In this document: piece after piece, positions 25,013-38,800 of the stretch
Numbering within the stretch: position 1 is the first letter of the stretch
How the letters are laid out: the number at the start of each line of letters is the position of its first letter
Assembly (NCBI GenBank): GCA_030268105.1
Contig: BSDZ01000020.1
Location: 2,310,001 to 2,374,000, forward strand
DNA: 64,000 nt
Direction: 5' to 3'
Source: Volvox africanus
Taxonomy: Eukaryota > Chlorophyta > Chlorophyceae > Chlamydomonadales > Volvocaceae
The notes under the pieces: model-generated
Database searches by the model: none
The model's input: only the letters and a program-made list of their open reading frames with translations
Told to the model about the DNA's origin: nothing
Translations under genes and position numbers: made by a program

Positions 25013-26177
25013 CAGCATGGAGTGACTGAGTGCCCAACCTACGACACACCGGTGGTATGTAGTGGCCCACCGTCATTCCTTCCATCAAGTCCCTGTAGAA
25101 AGCTTTCCTACCCCCCCAAGCAACGATCAACAGCGCATCTATCGGGAGCACAGGGGAGACGCGTTATTGGGATTGGGCTCTTGTCCAGCCGCGCATAATA
25201 CCAGCAGGCGTTAGGAGCCTCTGAACCACCACGCGTCATTTCAGCCAGCCAGGGACAAACAGCCACTTGGTAAAGCAATAGCTTTAAACGACCGTGTGTC
25301 AGCTCCCACCACGCACTAGGAAATCCGGTAATACTGCACGACAAGACGTCAAGCCAGGTCCGGTACGGCCATCGATCAGCTGCCAATTCCCCGCAAACCC
25401 TTCCCCCGTTAACAACTCAGCCGCACGACGCCATTGCAATAGTTTTACAACGGGACACGCACGAAGGCGTTAGCTTTGTAGGGAGTCGAGGTATCAGTTA
25501 GTAATTTGCTGCGTCGTGATTTAAGAAAAGGTTAATGAGAACTACGCATAACCTGAAATCTCCCGGCTAATAGATGCGCCTAGCTGTCTGCAGTAGTGTC
25601 CCGCCAGCCGCCAGATTGCGACTGCTCATTAAGCCTCTCGAAGGTCTTCGTCCACAAAACAATCCCAGATTGCCGCTCGATCCTCCTTTACCCTGCTAAC
25701 TCATACCTTAGCTCCCGTCGCTCGCCGCATACGCCATCAGGGACACCGCCAGGCCTCCACCTGTCTGCAGGTTAATAATGGGGTGTCGGCGCGCAAACAG
25801 ATAGAGCGGCTTTCGAAAGCACGACCCGCGCGTCCGTGCGCGCACGCGTCCATACACGATCAGCCATTCAAGTACATCCTTTTACGCCCGCGAACATAAC
25901 ATACAATGTGCGCGCCACAGGCATCCTCCGTATATACTTTGCCGCCCAAATGCACCTCGCACGTCCACAATTGGCCTGCGATCAGCCGCAGCTACCTACC
26001 ACACCATTGGCAGGGTACGGTTTAGTACGACACAACACTGCGACCCCATAACGCCGCACCAGACATGGATGACTCCGGCAAAACTTCCATGGGCGCAACG
26101 GCCGCTCGAAATCTAGGTCGGCTAGCGCCGCATGACCACGGACACCTGTCCTGCTACGTCTCCATTCCGCCTCAGCA

Positions 26178-26182
26178 TTACA
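26178..26182 (-). terminator. candidate TGTAA poly(A) signal of the ankyrin-PAM2 gene
   Basis: TTACA on the plus strand, about 680 nt after the stop at 26858. It is the first TGTAA on the minus strand after the gene that I could find. It implies a long 3' UTR. Confidence 0.4.
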
Positions 26183-26857
26183 AGCAGCCTGGCTTGCGCG
26201 ACACTTGAACTTAATTTGGCCTCCTGCACGCTTCGTCGCCCGTCACCTTTAGTCCTCCGAATCCCACTCTGTGTAACACTCTGCCGCTTTACGTAATCCA
26301 TCCCATCCCCATCATACGTAATTGCTTTTTTCAAGCCAGATGGGACAACACTCATCGCCGGCTGAGAGACGCGGCTTTGGAAAACGCAAATGAAACCTCC
26401 GCCTATGGCCGTGAAAGGAAGCCAGTCACATACCCGGTTCGGGAGCCGAGGGGGAATGTCCGTTCTGTCGAGGGACTATGTCTTTTATCCACATGACTCG
26501 TTGGCAGGCCGCGAAATCTTGCCGCAATTAAAAAAGATTCGACCTGCCGAGTGCATCGCAGTTCCATGGGAGAGCTGCACCGCTGCTTTGCCCCGACCCT
26601 TAAACGACCGCCACTGCAGTTCGTTGAGGCAGCACCCTACCCGCGACAACAATCATCACCTAACACCATATCTAATCCCACACCCCATCCCGCTTAACAT
26701 TCGTATCTTAAAACCCATATCTGCCCCACGCATCGGCATCGCTGACCCCTCTTACCCTAAGGCCACACCAATTCGACCAAGGCCGACGGGGTGATGGACA
26801 TGAGATCCCAAAGCTATTGGTTTAATCCCTCTACGCAATGCAACCGGCCAGGTTTTA

Positions 26858-29800
26858 CTACCAGCGCTCCACCAACATGTAGCAGCCACCGCCGCTCTGA
26901 ACGGCAGCGATGAGGGTGCCCAGCGGCTCAAAGAGCTCCAGAGGGGGGGGGCCCACCAGCCCTGCCAGCGTGCCGCAGACCTCCGTGTTTGGGGCCAGGC
27001 GGCCCTGCGGGAAGCAGAATCAGCGGTGGGTGGGCACGTTGGGAGGCACAGGTTGGCAGACCCGTACGCTATACCTTCGACACGCACGTCTACCAGAGAA
27101 TAGAGAATGGATAGGACAAGCCTTGTCATGACGGCCGAATCGATCTTTAGCGGAAGATTGCCTAGTCGTAACACTGTGGTCAAACAACATCGACTCATAC
27201 CGCCGACTCGCTTCTTTCGTACCCTCCACAGTCACCATGGCGCGCAGCCACTTACCTGCAGACAGTCGCTGATCATCACCTCGGCATCCATAGGCCCCAC
27301 CACCTGCACAAGCTGCTTCATTACTACCAGGCCCTGACCGTGCTGGGCCTTATTAACAGTGGTGCCGCCGCCTCCGCCGCTGCCCGAGCCCCCCCCACTG
27401 CCTCCCCCGCTGCCGCCGCTCTCGCTGCCTTTTCGAAGACCATGGGTATTCTTAGGGGCCCAGCCTCCGGCCGTTCCTCGGAGGTTGTGGTTTTCGAACC
27501 CCGGTGGCCGGGGGAGTCGGCCGCCATTGACAGACCCGGGTCCCGGCAATGCAGATGCCGCCTCGTCACCATACGGTTGGGGCTCCGGCGCCTGTCGTAC
27601 GGCGGTCCACCAAAGCGCCGCCGCTGCGACCGCGGGTTGTGCGGCGGGCGGGGCATTGTGGGTACGCGCTCCCGTGAACAGTGAAATGACAGCGTTGCGC
27701 CTGCGGGCGTACACAATTACCAATCGCAGGATGTTATCGGCAGCCGCATATTCAGCACCCTTGTTAGGAACCGATCATGCAACCACCACACTCACCACTC
27801 GTTGTTGAAGGGTGGCGAAATAAGGGCCGGCGGAGGTCCGTTCCGAAGCGTTGGAAACGCCAAGTCTCGTTGCTGGTGGTAGTGTAGCAGCTGCTGCTGC
27901 TGCTGTGGATGTTGTTGCTGGTGGTGCTGTTGCCGGTGCAGCGGCCGGTTCACGACCGGTTCCACTCGTTGGTGGTAAAGCTGATGATGATGCTGTTGGT
28001 GGTGGTGATGATTCTGCTGCTGCTGCTGCTGGAGTGGCAGCTGCTGCTGGAGTGGCAGCTGCTGCTGCCGCTGCTGCGTGATTTGATGCTGATGGTTTTG
28101 GATTTGTAGGTGTGGTTGCGGGCTGGGACCGCGGGATCTCGTGTCGGCGGGAACTGCTGACCCGGCATGCATCGAAACAGCGCTAGCGTTTGCTTGAAGA
28201 CCTGCTGATGCTTGCGCCGCTGCCAACAGCATTTGCGATCCTGTGGGAGGACACGCGGGCCCCGTTTCACGACACAGCGGGGGGCACTCCCGCGCCCTCT
28301 GCTGCCGACGTTCCTCCTCCACATCTTCCTCCGCAAAGATGCTGTGCAGAGCACGCACTATGCCTGAGCTGATGCTGCCATGTGCCCCACCACCACTGCT
28401 AAGCCGTTCCCGGACCTCCACGCCCGTCCCGGAATCTCCATCTGCGTGAGTGCTTGCTGCCGCGCCAACGACCGCGCCGCCACTACCGGTGCTATAAAGC
28501 ACCGACGATCCGTCATTACTACCGTAACCACGTGCAGGACCGGCGACGGCGCCGTCTGTGAGGGGCTGGGTTGCTGTTAAGTAACCTGGTACACCAAAGG
28601 CGGCTGCGATGGTGGCGTCCAGAGATGTCTGCGTGGCGCGCAACTGCTGCAATGGGTCTAAGCCCCACAGGCGTGTGCAGGTGGGCCTTATAAGCTGCTC
28701 ACCGCAGAATAAACCGTGCGGATGCATGGATAGTTGCGGCAACGGCGCTGCCAACGGATTGTACGATGACTGTCGCTGCCGCTCCGGCGATACTAGACCA
28801 GAGCTGTCATCGCTGACGGATTCTTCACGCTGCTGCAGCTGCTGCGGTTGCTGCAGTTGCTGTGGTTGCATTTGTGGCTGTTGGGAATGTTGTGGCGGCT
28901 GTTGGGAATGTTGCTGCGCGCCTGCTGTGGCAACGACAGCAGCTTGGACCTCCGCCACAGCCGCCACGGTCGCAGCAGCGGCAACAGCGGCAGCCGACGC
29001 CGTTACAGCAGCGCTGGCCGCAGCGGCCGCCACAGCGGCGGCCGCGCCAGCATTCGCCGGCGGACGCGGCGAATGCGTCAGGTACGAGCAATATGGCGAT
29101 ACCATCGCGCGGTACAGGTCTGGCAGGTCTGGAAGCCTTCGAATCGGCGACGAGAGAACCTGTATGGGCTGCACTGCTTGCCAGGACATTACTTGTGCCA
29201 CGGGTGACGCAGGCGGCTGCTGGCCTGGTTGCGATGTCCCCTGCAGCTGCTGCATGTGCGCCGGCAACGGCGATGGTCCCAAGGGAGTCGTGACGGCTGG
29301 AGGTCCCTGCAGGGGTGGTCCCGACGTCGCCCCATTGCTGTACAAGCTGTAAGAGACGTGGCCACAGTCCGCACCCGCGCCAGGCTGCGAACCGCTGTTT
29401 GATGAATGCGGGCCACCAGGCTGCTCATTGAGACGCGGTGATGGCGATAGAAGGTCACCCCCAACAGCAGCCGACGCGGATGTCGAAAACACTGAAGACG
29501 AGGCTGCGGCAGGAGCAACTGAGAAACTGTGTCGACTGGAGGCGATGGCACGGCCAACCGGGAGCCGCACGCCTGTGGAGCTGGTTACATCATCTGGCGC
29601 GCCTCCTGCGGTCGCAGCCCCTGGTGGCGTCACCTGCACACTGGGCAGGCTTAGGTGGACAGAAGCGGCTGAAGTCGTGGTTGGGACAATAGCCGCTGCG
29701 GCGCCAAGTCCTTGTGTGGTCCCAGGTCGACCTGCGGAGAGCCCCGAACCAGCGCTTGGAAGCATCGCTGCCCTCACAGGTACAAACTCATGTGCCTGGC

Positions 29801-32800
29801 GAGCAGAGGCGGGGGCGTTGCGCGTGCACAGAAGGGATAGCAGACAGTGTAAGATGATGTGATACGGGTTGAATGATGCATATCAATGACAGCATTTCTG
29901 AGGCCAGGTTATGCTGAATATATTTTCTGCTAAGCTCGGTCTGCTCGGCATCATTGTGGCTTTGAGATGACGACACGAAGGTTCCCAGAATCCGCTCAGT
30001 CTTGCAGATTAAGGACCCATATGCCTAAGCAACTAGACGGAGATCGCATACCTGCAGACGATATCCATGCACTCAGATCACACACCTGTGGATTCAGCTT
30101 GGACACCGACAGCTGTGCTTGCGCCGCACTGCCACTCCAGCTCCCAGCCGCAACGCCGCCAACAGCACCCATGACCGCCTTCGCACCCGATCCGGCACTA
30201 CTTGAGCGGCCAGCTACGTCGTATGCAGCCCCACTCGCACCAGCGTTTGGAGCCGCTCCCGGGACCGCCTTCCCCGAAGCAGCTGTCTTGATATTGCGGC
30301 CGCGCGCTTGGCTGGGAGCGACTGCGGGAGTACCTGAGCCGGAAGTAGGCATTAACTGGTCGCGGGGGGTCCCCGAGGCTGGTGTTAGTGCTCCGGCTGA
30401 ACCCGCGGATGTAAGAATTAGGAGGCCTGATGGTGGTGACGCAGACGTAGCGCGGCTTAATGCAGTACGCGCGGTGACCTGCTGAGGGGGTATAGGTATT
30501 GGAACAGGATAAGGAATAGGAATCGCCTCGCCCTTCACAGCTGCTGCGAACGATTGCACCGACGAACCGCCGGTGGGCCCTGGCTGCGGTTGTGCCGGTG
30601 TCGACGACAATACCACTCCACCGATTGCCGGATTGCCAGTTTGCCCGAGATTTTGTGGTTGCGAAGACGGTGCTGAAGCACCTGGCCGACCAACGGTCTG
30701 CACTGCGGCGAGCGGAGCTGACATCGTCGATGCTGTTGTTGTGCTACTGCCCGAAGCCTGCGACAGTAGCTGCGCGGCCGGCACTGATGGCGTTGTCCAT
30801 GTCCCGGCGGCCGGGGTCGTGCTGGCCGCAGACGCCTGCGCAGCTGTCGGGGACTGTCCCGAGGCCCCTCGCTTGCCGTACAATAAGCTCCTCGGAACCT
30901 CAATATATCCGCACGTGTCACCGGAGTTGCCAGTGCTTGTGCTAGAGCTCACACGCTTAACCGTCGAAATGCGTGTCCCTGGTGCCGCCACTGGAGGAGA
31001 GTTGCCACTTGTCGATGAGCTAGTTGCCTGGCTCCCAGCTAGCATCGTGGTACCTGACGTCGATGGCGTCGCGGTGCCACAGCGCTCAGATACCGAATTC
31101 GCCAGGCCTGATAACGGCATGCCAACAGACACGCACTCCCTTGCAGCACCATGCGCTTGCCCAGGGGTGCCAAGAAGGGGTAGTGGCCCGCTTGACGCCG
31201 TCCGCGGGGGAGAAGGCTGGCGGCCGCTGGTGCCACTGTTAGCACTGGGCTGCCGTGCTGCTGGCTTGCTGCACGGTGGCAAAGGCGCAGGTCCCACCAC
31301 CGCCGTCGCTGCAACGGCAACCATAACTACGGGTACAGGTGGCGCTGCCGTTACTAAAGGGGCGGCTTGCAGAGATTGCGGCGAAAAACTGCTAATGGGC
31401 GACCCTGATGGAAGTACCCCTGGTTCTGCGGCCGTCGGATTATGGGCCAGAGTCCGGCGATTCCGGTGCCCGGTCACTACCTTCCACTGCCCGCCGTCAT
31501 CGTCCTCTTCTCCCGGTGTCTCCGTCTTACCATAAGCCTCAGCCTCTGCCATCGCCTCTACCGTGCATGTCTTCAAACCCACTGTATCCGCACCCGTAGC
31601 GCTGGGGCTTTCCTGGAGCTTTCCAGAGGCCGTTATAACCGCAGTTACCGACGCAATTACCGAAGCCCCTTCTTCGTCGGGATGCGATCCATCCGCATCC
31701 GTCGACTTGAGCTCCGTAGGTGTGACACGGGCGTGGTCATCAGCGCTGGCATCAAACTGCAACTGCTTGGAGGGTGGCACGGAGGCCGCAGCGGAGGCTG
31801 CACAAACCCCGGCAATGCTGTTTGACATAGAAATTTGGGCAGCTGAGGACAACCTCTCTACCCGTGGGTCTGCCAAAACCGCTGCTGCGACGGAGCTATC
31901 ATTCGTCACCGATTCTGGCTGCAGTTGCGGCGGCGGAGCCGGTAACGACTGCTCTGCCACTCTGCTTTCAACATCCAGCGATACAGCCATGTCCTCATCC
32001 CCTGGCGCAGTCATAACCGACGAAACTTGTGGCTCCTGAAGCGCTAAAGCGCAAACTCCACCAAATTCTGGCCATGCAGCCGAAGCAATGGTAACACGGC
32101 TGGAGGCGTCGCGGGTGCCTGTTGCCACTGTTGTTGTTGCAATCGTAGCTGCTGCAGCTGCTGCAGCCTTGCGAGCTTCCCGACGGGCAGCCCGCCGCCG
32201 CGCGCTACGGCTGCACCTGCTCCCCGACGCTTCATCCCCAGCATCGTTTGCCATATCGTCAGCAGTCGCTGCGCTACCTGACGCCAGAAAAGAATCTGCC
32301 ACCTTCAAATCAACGCTGTTGCTGGAAGCAGATTCCGTGGCTAATCCTGTCGAGGTTTGCGCCGACGTCTCTGCAGGCGCGGCTGATCCTACAGGCCTTG
32401 CCGAAATGGCAGAACCTGCCACCGGAAGCTGGTCAGTGCCAGGCAATGATATCGTCATTGATGTCATCGGCGTCGGCAGCGGTAGATTGGGTTCACTTAA
32501 TGGCTGGACAGCAGCTGCTGTTCCCATAGTCTGCCCCATTGTTGGTGCTAACGTCGCCGTGAAGTTGGCTGGGGTCGCCGGTGGGGCTGACGCTGGGTTG
32601 GTCGCCTTGCTACCCTGGGAGTCGCCGCTGGCAACGACGGCCCCGCAGGTGCAGGATGTGCCTGGGTTGCCGTATTTCGCTCCCATGGCGCCTCCCATGA
32701 CAAAACCTGCACCTGTTCGACGAGCTTTACGCCGCTCAAGCAGCAAGGCTGTACCGTTTTCGAAAGTCTCCAACGCTGCCGTCGCCGTTGCCGCCACTGG

Positions 32801-35800
32801 GGCCGTCGCCGATTCCACTGCGGTGCGTGATCCAGCCTCCAAGACAATCCCAGCCGCAGCAGAACCGGCGTTACCAAGCCAGGACTCGCTTTCCGCAATT
32901 ATTGGCTGCAGTTCTATGAGCTGACTAACGGTTCCGTCCTGCTGCGCAGCAGCGCCTATCCGATTTGAAGTCCCTTCTTCCGGAGTCACCTCCAATGCAC
33001 CTGGCGCGCCGTCTGTCAGCGAGGAGCTGCGGTCCCGAGGAGAGTATTTATCACTTCCATCGCCTCCAGGGCCGCTGCCGCTGCTTGCAATTCCGCCGCC
33101 ACCGCGCTTGGGGCCCTTTGATGTGAGCCTTCGCGACTCTTGCGCTGCACCAGAAGCGGTACTGGATGCTGACCCCGCTGCCGACTGCTTGCCTTGCTGG
33201 ACGTATGATAGGAGGATCCTCGCCGCAGCGGAGTGGCCAGCCTATATAGGAGTGTTTTCAAGTACAGAATATTTTGACCTCGGTTCCACATGCTTACTTA
33301 CGGTGATGCTGCTCGCGCATCACAGATCGGCAGATACGCATGGATACACATGCACGATGCCAGCCCCCACTCTGACCAATCACGACTCTTCATGTCCCTT
33401 TCATCCATAATTATTTCTAGTAGCCTTCAAGATTCACGTGCATAATAACCATCAAGACTGTCGAAAACAAATGTCCCGATCCGTCAGGCCCGGCGCAGCT
33501 ATTTTCGGTCCATCAGGGAAGACCTGGACGAAGCGTGGCCTAAAGGCGTACCTCCAGTGCCTTTTCCAAACAGTGGCGCGATGTGGCCGATGACAAGTCC
33601 ATTGGGGCGCCGCGGTGCAGGAGGTACGCAAGCAGCAGCGGCCGCCCGTAGCGCAACGCCAGCTGCGCTGCGGTATGACCACCGTACAGCGGCACAGTCA
33701 GCATCGGGTCACGGCTTCGTTTCTTCGCGGCAGCCGCTGCAGCGGCTGCCCCGCGCCGCCCGCCCCGCGCTGATGCCGAGGAGGTGGGTAAGTGCCCCAG
33801 GACTCCGGCGCGGAGCTTCTTTTCCTGCGCGGACAAGATACGTCGCGAAAATGCAGCGCAGGTTTAACTCCAGGAAGGACGGTAGCCCTTGGTTCTATGC
33901 GGATCCTCACCTCAGTCCGTACATCGGCTTCGTATGCAAAGCAGGTCGTCTTGGCACCCAGCGGCATCCTGGCATCCTCCACAAGAAGCCGTGCGGCCGC
34001 CAACTCCAGCTGGCCACCACTAGCCCCCCCGACTGTGGCATCTGCTGCGCAGCTGCCATCGCCAGCCTGCCCTGTGCCTCCGACCCCCGACTTGCCGCCA
34101 ACACTGGCTCCCCCAGTGCCAGTAGCTGCTGCTGCTGTAGCCACGACCGCCGCCGGCGCCGGCGCCGGCGCAGCGCTGCAGCCGTAGTGAGCCAGCAAGT
34201 GCAATGGCATGTAGCCCAGGGCATCGCGCTCCAATGGATCAGCGCCCTAGAGTCGCAAAATGCATATGTAAAATGAAATCAAAAGCGGCATAGGCGAAGA
34301 AAGGACAATGATGAGTACCAACTGCCCCAAAGTCGGCCAAAGTAAGGCGCACTGCTCCCGACAAAGGAGTGAAGGTGACGTAAATCAGTGGTTGGATTCC
34401 ATGAAGATTTACATGCAATTATGCCTGGCTTAAGTAATCGCTGGCCCAGGCTATCACAGTTCACAGCTGAACCGACCAGGCTATCTCCATAACCACTTAC
34501 ATTTTGCAACAGCCAGCGAATCGCCGCCAGATTACCAGCTCGCACCGCAAGGTGCAGGGCGGTATAGCCGTCGGCATCCTGCAAGGGGAAGCCGACCAAA
34601 GTTGGCGCACACCAACACAATTGGTCTTTATTAACGGGTATCTAAATCCATTCATTGCTGTTAGTTGCCCTTGCAACCGTCCTCTGCCCCCACGAAAACT
34701 CGTACGCGCATGTTATCACCTTGATACAAGTTCCAAGACATGTTAGCCGCCGACCCTTAACATCTAGCTTTCACACACGCCGTATCCCATGCATCTGACC
34801 AGCACTTTCACATGTCAATATGCCAATCAACTAGCATCTCAATACGTACATGTGCATCCAAAAGTGCCCCTCGCGCCTTCATCGCCGCCATAAGCGACAC
34901 CGCCGATTCCGGTGGAGCCGCATCCATCACTGCGGGCAACCCCACCAGTTGAAGCTGCGCGCGCAGCTCCTCAGTTTCGGGACTGTGGGGAACGATGAAT
35001 TGAAGTTGTTCCGAAATGAAATATCTAAGTGGTGGACGAAGCTGAAATGGGAATCCATGACGTGCTTGTGCACAGTGCCGGCACGTGGCATGCGACGAAG
35101 TCGAACCCTACTCATTTGCACACCTCGTGCTTTTAGTCCAGACACAAGAACACCGCGCCGCATGTGGCATGTCATGCGAGCTCCTTTGAATGGTTTTGAT
35201 CTGACAAACACACCCAGACGAACGGATATAGGCGCTACGCCAAGACACACAAGCCGTGTGATGCGTCCTTGGTAGTTAGGAGGCTAACAGGCACCGGCTA
35301 TCATGTCACCATGTGGCTTCGCAAAAACTCGCTGCTCCGTGTCCAGGATCCTTCGCCATCTAGCCGCATAGTTGCGTCCCTCATTCAAAACACCATTCCT
35401 TCAACCCTCAGCCACTACAACTTACCTTGCGGCTGCACGAATGGCGACCCGGTAGTTGCACTGGACGCAGGGACATCCCGCCTGAGACCACATTGCATGT
35501 CCAAAGAAGCGTTCTAAACGCGTGTTACTAGAATGCGGACAAATAGGACACCGTGACAAAACTGCTGGACATTGCTGTCCAGGAACAACTATCACATATC
35601 TGACAATCGCATTTCTAGGACCTCGACTGAAATGCAGTAGGCAGGCACAGAAAACTCGCAGCATTCCAAACGGACCGACTTCCCAGTGTCAGGCACACTT
35701 GGACTCACCACCTCAGATCGCTCCACTCGTTGAGATGCGTGCAGCAGCCGCCTGTAGATGTCCGCTTGGGCCCTCTTTAAGGACAATACGAGCAGGGATC

Positions 35801-38800
35801 AAACAGTGGTCAGGAAATCATGACATGAATGGATGAGGGGCAGTCACCATAACTATGCCGGCATCAAAGGTCCCCGACAACCCGAAACAGAACGAAAGCA
35901 TCAGAGCAAAGCATTGAAATCTATTTTGAAAAATGTTTTAAGCGGAGGTCGCCCATCACCGGAGGGCGTGCGGTAAGAGAGCTCACTTAGCCGGTGGTGA
36001 TGAGCCCCGCCAACCCCCGAAAGCGATAACGATCCGCGTGGGGCTAGCATGCAATCAGAGTTCGGACTCTCGCAGTCCTTCACCTCATTGTAGCCACCAT
36101 GTCATCATGCACTAATGCCCATTACAAGGGTTGCCAGCTGGGCCGCCAACGTTCTATTGCCCCCTTTCCTAGCGGCACTGAGCGCATCAGTCCGTCCAAG
36201 CACCTGCAGCTCCTCAAATGCCGGGTCCCCGTCAAGCAGCGCCTGCCACCAGGGCCATGTCAGGATCAAGGGAGGGACCGACATTTAATGCACCAGGCAG
36301 GTAAGATGCTAGGGCGCGACTTATATTGCAAATAATTTGAATTCTTTGTTGTCGTCCCCATCGTGATAGGTACTCGAGGGAAGTCGCCAAAACACCTTAA
36401 TCCACTGTCGGCAACTAACTGAGCCTGATACATGGCAATGACAACGAGCACATGCGCGCACGCACACACACCGCAACCATCCCTCCCATTTGCCACACCT
36501 GAACGATCTCCACGTCACCCCGCTCGATGGCCATGTGGTACGGAGTGCCATTGCTGTCGTCAGGGGTGTAGGGGCACGCGCCGAAGCGCAGCAGCTCTCG
36601 CACTGTCCTTACATCGCCGACCTCCACAGCATGACAGAGGGCCATGTAAGAGGCTACGGCCTAAAAGCGCAGCACCAGTGGGGCAGTCGCCGCATCACGC
36701 AGGTCGTCAGTCGCACAAGATATTCGGTTTTCCGCCGAGTAGACATAGTTGCCACAAAGGCACGAAAGCCCTCAAAGCTACCGAGCGAGAGCACTTCCAA
36801 TCCAGACCCCATCCTGAGGCCCTACTGCCCCGTGCTTACCAGGGGCAGCCCTGCAGCTGCCGCCGCTGAGGCACGCTCCGCCGCCGCCTTGTCGGTAGCT
36901 GCTGTCCCTGGCGCCGCCCCAGCCTGCGCACTGGCCGCCACCACTGAAGATGTTGCGAAAACCCAGTCTGCTGCACGGGCACCAGCTTGCAGCAGCAGGC
37001 GCACGCAACCGGGCTGCGCATGCTCAACCGCAAACCAGAGTGCAGGTAGGCCAAACTTGTCGCAAACGTTGGGGTCATCCACACGCCGCGCCAGCAGCAG
37101 CTGCGGGAGAAGCACAGGAAGAGGTGGGGGACGAATCAACTGCGCACGAAGGCTGTACACTTGGAAAGATACAATAATGCATGACAACCACCATAGCCTC
37201 CGAACATGAAATTCGCCGTGCACAATTTCGTTAGCATCATAAACCGGCAGGATGCTCACGTCCCCCTTATACGGGAGAATAACACGTCCTGACCTGCGAT
37301 AAAGAACTGGATACCCACCTCCAAAACCTCCTCGTAACCATTCGCTGCAGCCATACCCAGCGGCATCAACATGGGAGGGCGATTGCCGGTCTTCATGCTG
37401 CCAGACAATTGTCCGTCTGGTTTAACAGCGGTCGTGGCATCGGCACTACCGGCGCCGTCTACGGCCGCATCCTTTGACGCCTCATCAACTGGCTGTGGTG
37501 GCCGCTGCTGCTCGTCCACAGGTCCCAAGCCTCCTGCTGCAAGTGACCGCTCAACCAGCGTCACGTTGCCGTAGAGTGACCCCCGGGTCATAAGGCATGC
37601 AGCACAATCTGGTTTATCGCACAAGTTCAGCAGCGCTACTACAGACTGGTCACACATGCCCAGCTCCGCAGGACTTGCTTCGTATGACACCTGCCTATTA
37701 AGCCACAAGAGTTGAAGCCCAGAGCACACGGCTGTAAGCCCGATGTCATCGCTACGCGATGGATGGCCCACGACCGAAACAGAGTCCTTTTCATGGCCAG
37801 CAACTATCGCCGCGTTGGCGGATTCATCCTGCAGGCCATTGCTGGTGCTCCGTCGTCTACCGCATTCATCACCGTAAGCCTCCCGCAAGGCACCTGGGTC
37901 CGCCGGCTGTACAACGATAGCTCCTTTCACGGTGAGGTCACCATGGCTACTACCGCTCCCGCTGCCGTGCGTCCCCCGCTCGCTGCTACAAGCACTGCTC
38001 GTACCGCCGCTGATCACGGTGCTCCCACCTCCACTCCCTCCATCGCTGCCGCTGCTGGCGGCGGACGTCGAAGTCGAGGTCGCTGCGGCCAGCAGCCGCA
38101 GCATGCGAGTGCCTCCGCCCCGAAGCCATTCCATATGACGGCACCAGGACCCACACCCCGACTGCGATGGTGTTTCTGCTGGCTGCTGCTGGGCCGGCTG
38201 TGCCAGCATCGACTGTTTGCCGGCAGACACCTGTCCCTTAATAAGCTGTGGCTCCGGCGGATGAGTGCGTTCAGAGTCCGGTAGAGGCACATTTTCCTCG
38301 GCTGCTGGATCCAAGGACTGGCTAAGCCCGGGAGACGGGTAAATATCGGCAACATATGGACCAGCGGGTGCAGGCGCAATCAGAGCCCCATCGATGGGGC
38401 TGGGCGCCTGTGCCTCTCGCGAAAATGACCTCCCCGCCTGTCCGAATGGCTGAATGCCCATCCAACTCGCGAACACATCCAGTGAAACGCACAAAGGTGT
38501 CTCCGCTTCATGTACGAATGACACAGGTGGACAACCGTCAGGGGGTGCAGCAGGCATACCCACAGTATGCTCGGGGTCGGACATCCAGAGATGCCAGTAC
38601 AGCGGCAGCCAATCCGGCTCCTCTAGGGGATCAGCCGGCATGGCGGAGGCCGCGGCATTAATTTGGGTCGCTGGCAAATTGGCGTTTGGAATCTGCCCAG
38701 CAGAGGCCTCTCCCGACAGCGTGCCCACTCCTGCACATGTATTTGCGATATCACCAGATGCAGTGCTTTGCATGTCGACCGCAGCACCTGTGGCTTTGGA

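Larger units (their letters stand above)
24697..26857. other. intergenic region, convergent 3' ends
   Basis: No credible coding exon was seen. It contains the 3' flank of the SMP-like gene, with a TGTAA hairpin at 24980-25012, and the long 3' flank of the ankyrin-PAM2 gene, with TGTAA on the minus strand at 26178-26182. The open frame on the plus strand at 26390-26794 lies in that flank and has no family resemblance. Confidence 0.5.

Noticed and set aside
26390..26794. Plus-strand open frame of 134 codons
   Set aside because: It lies antisense in the 3' flank of the ankyrin-PAM2 gene, with no supporting features.
28609..29352. Plus-strand Cys/Gly-rich frame of 247 codons
   Set aside because: It is the reverse complement of the phased Gln/Ala-rich exon 14 of the ankyrin-PAM2 gene. 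Repetitive CTG runs keep it open.
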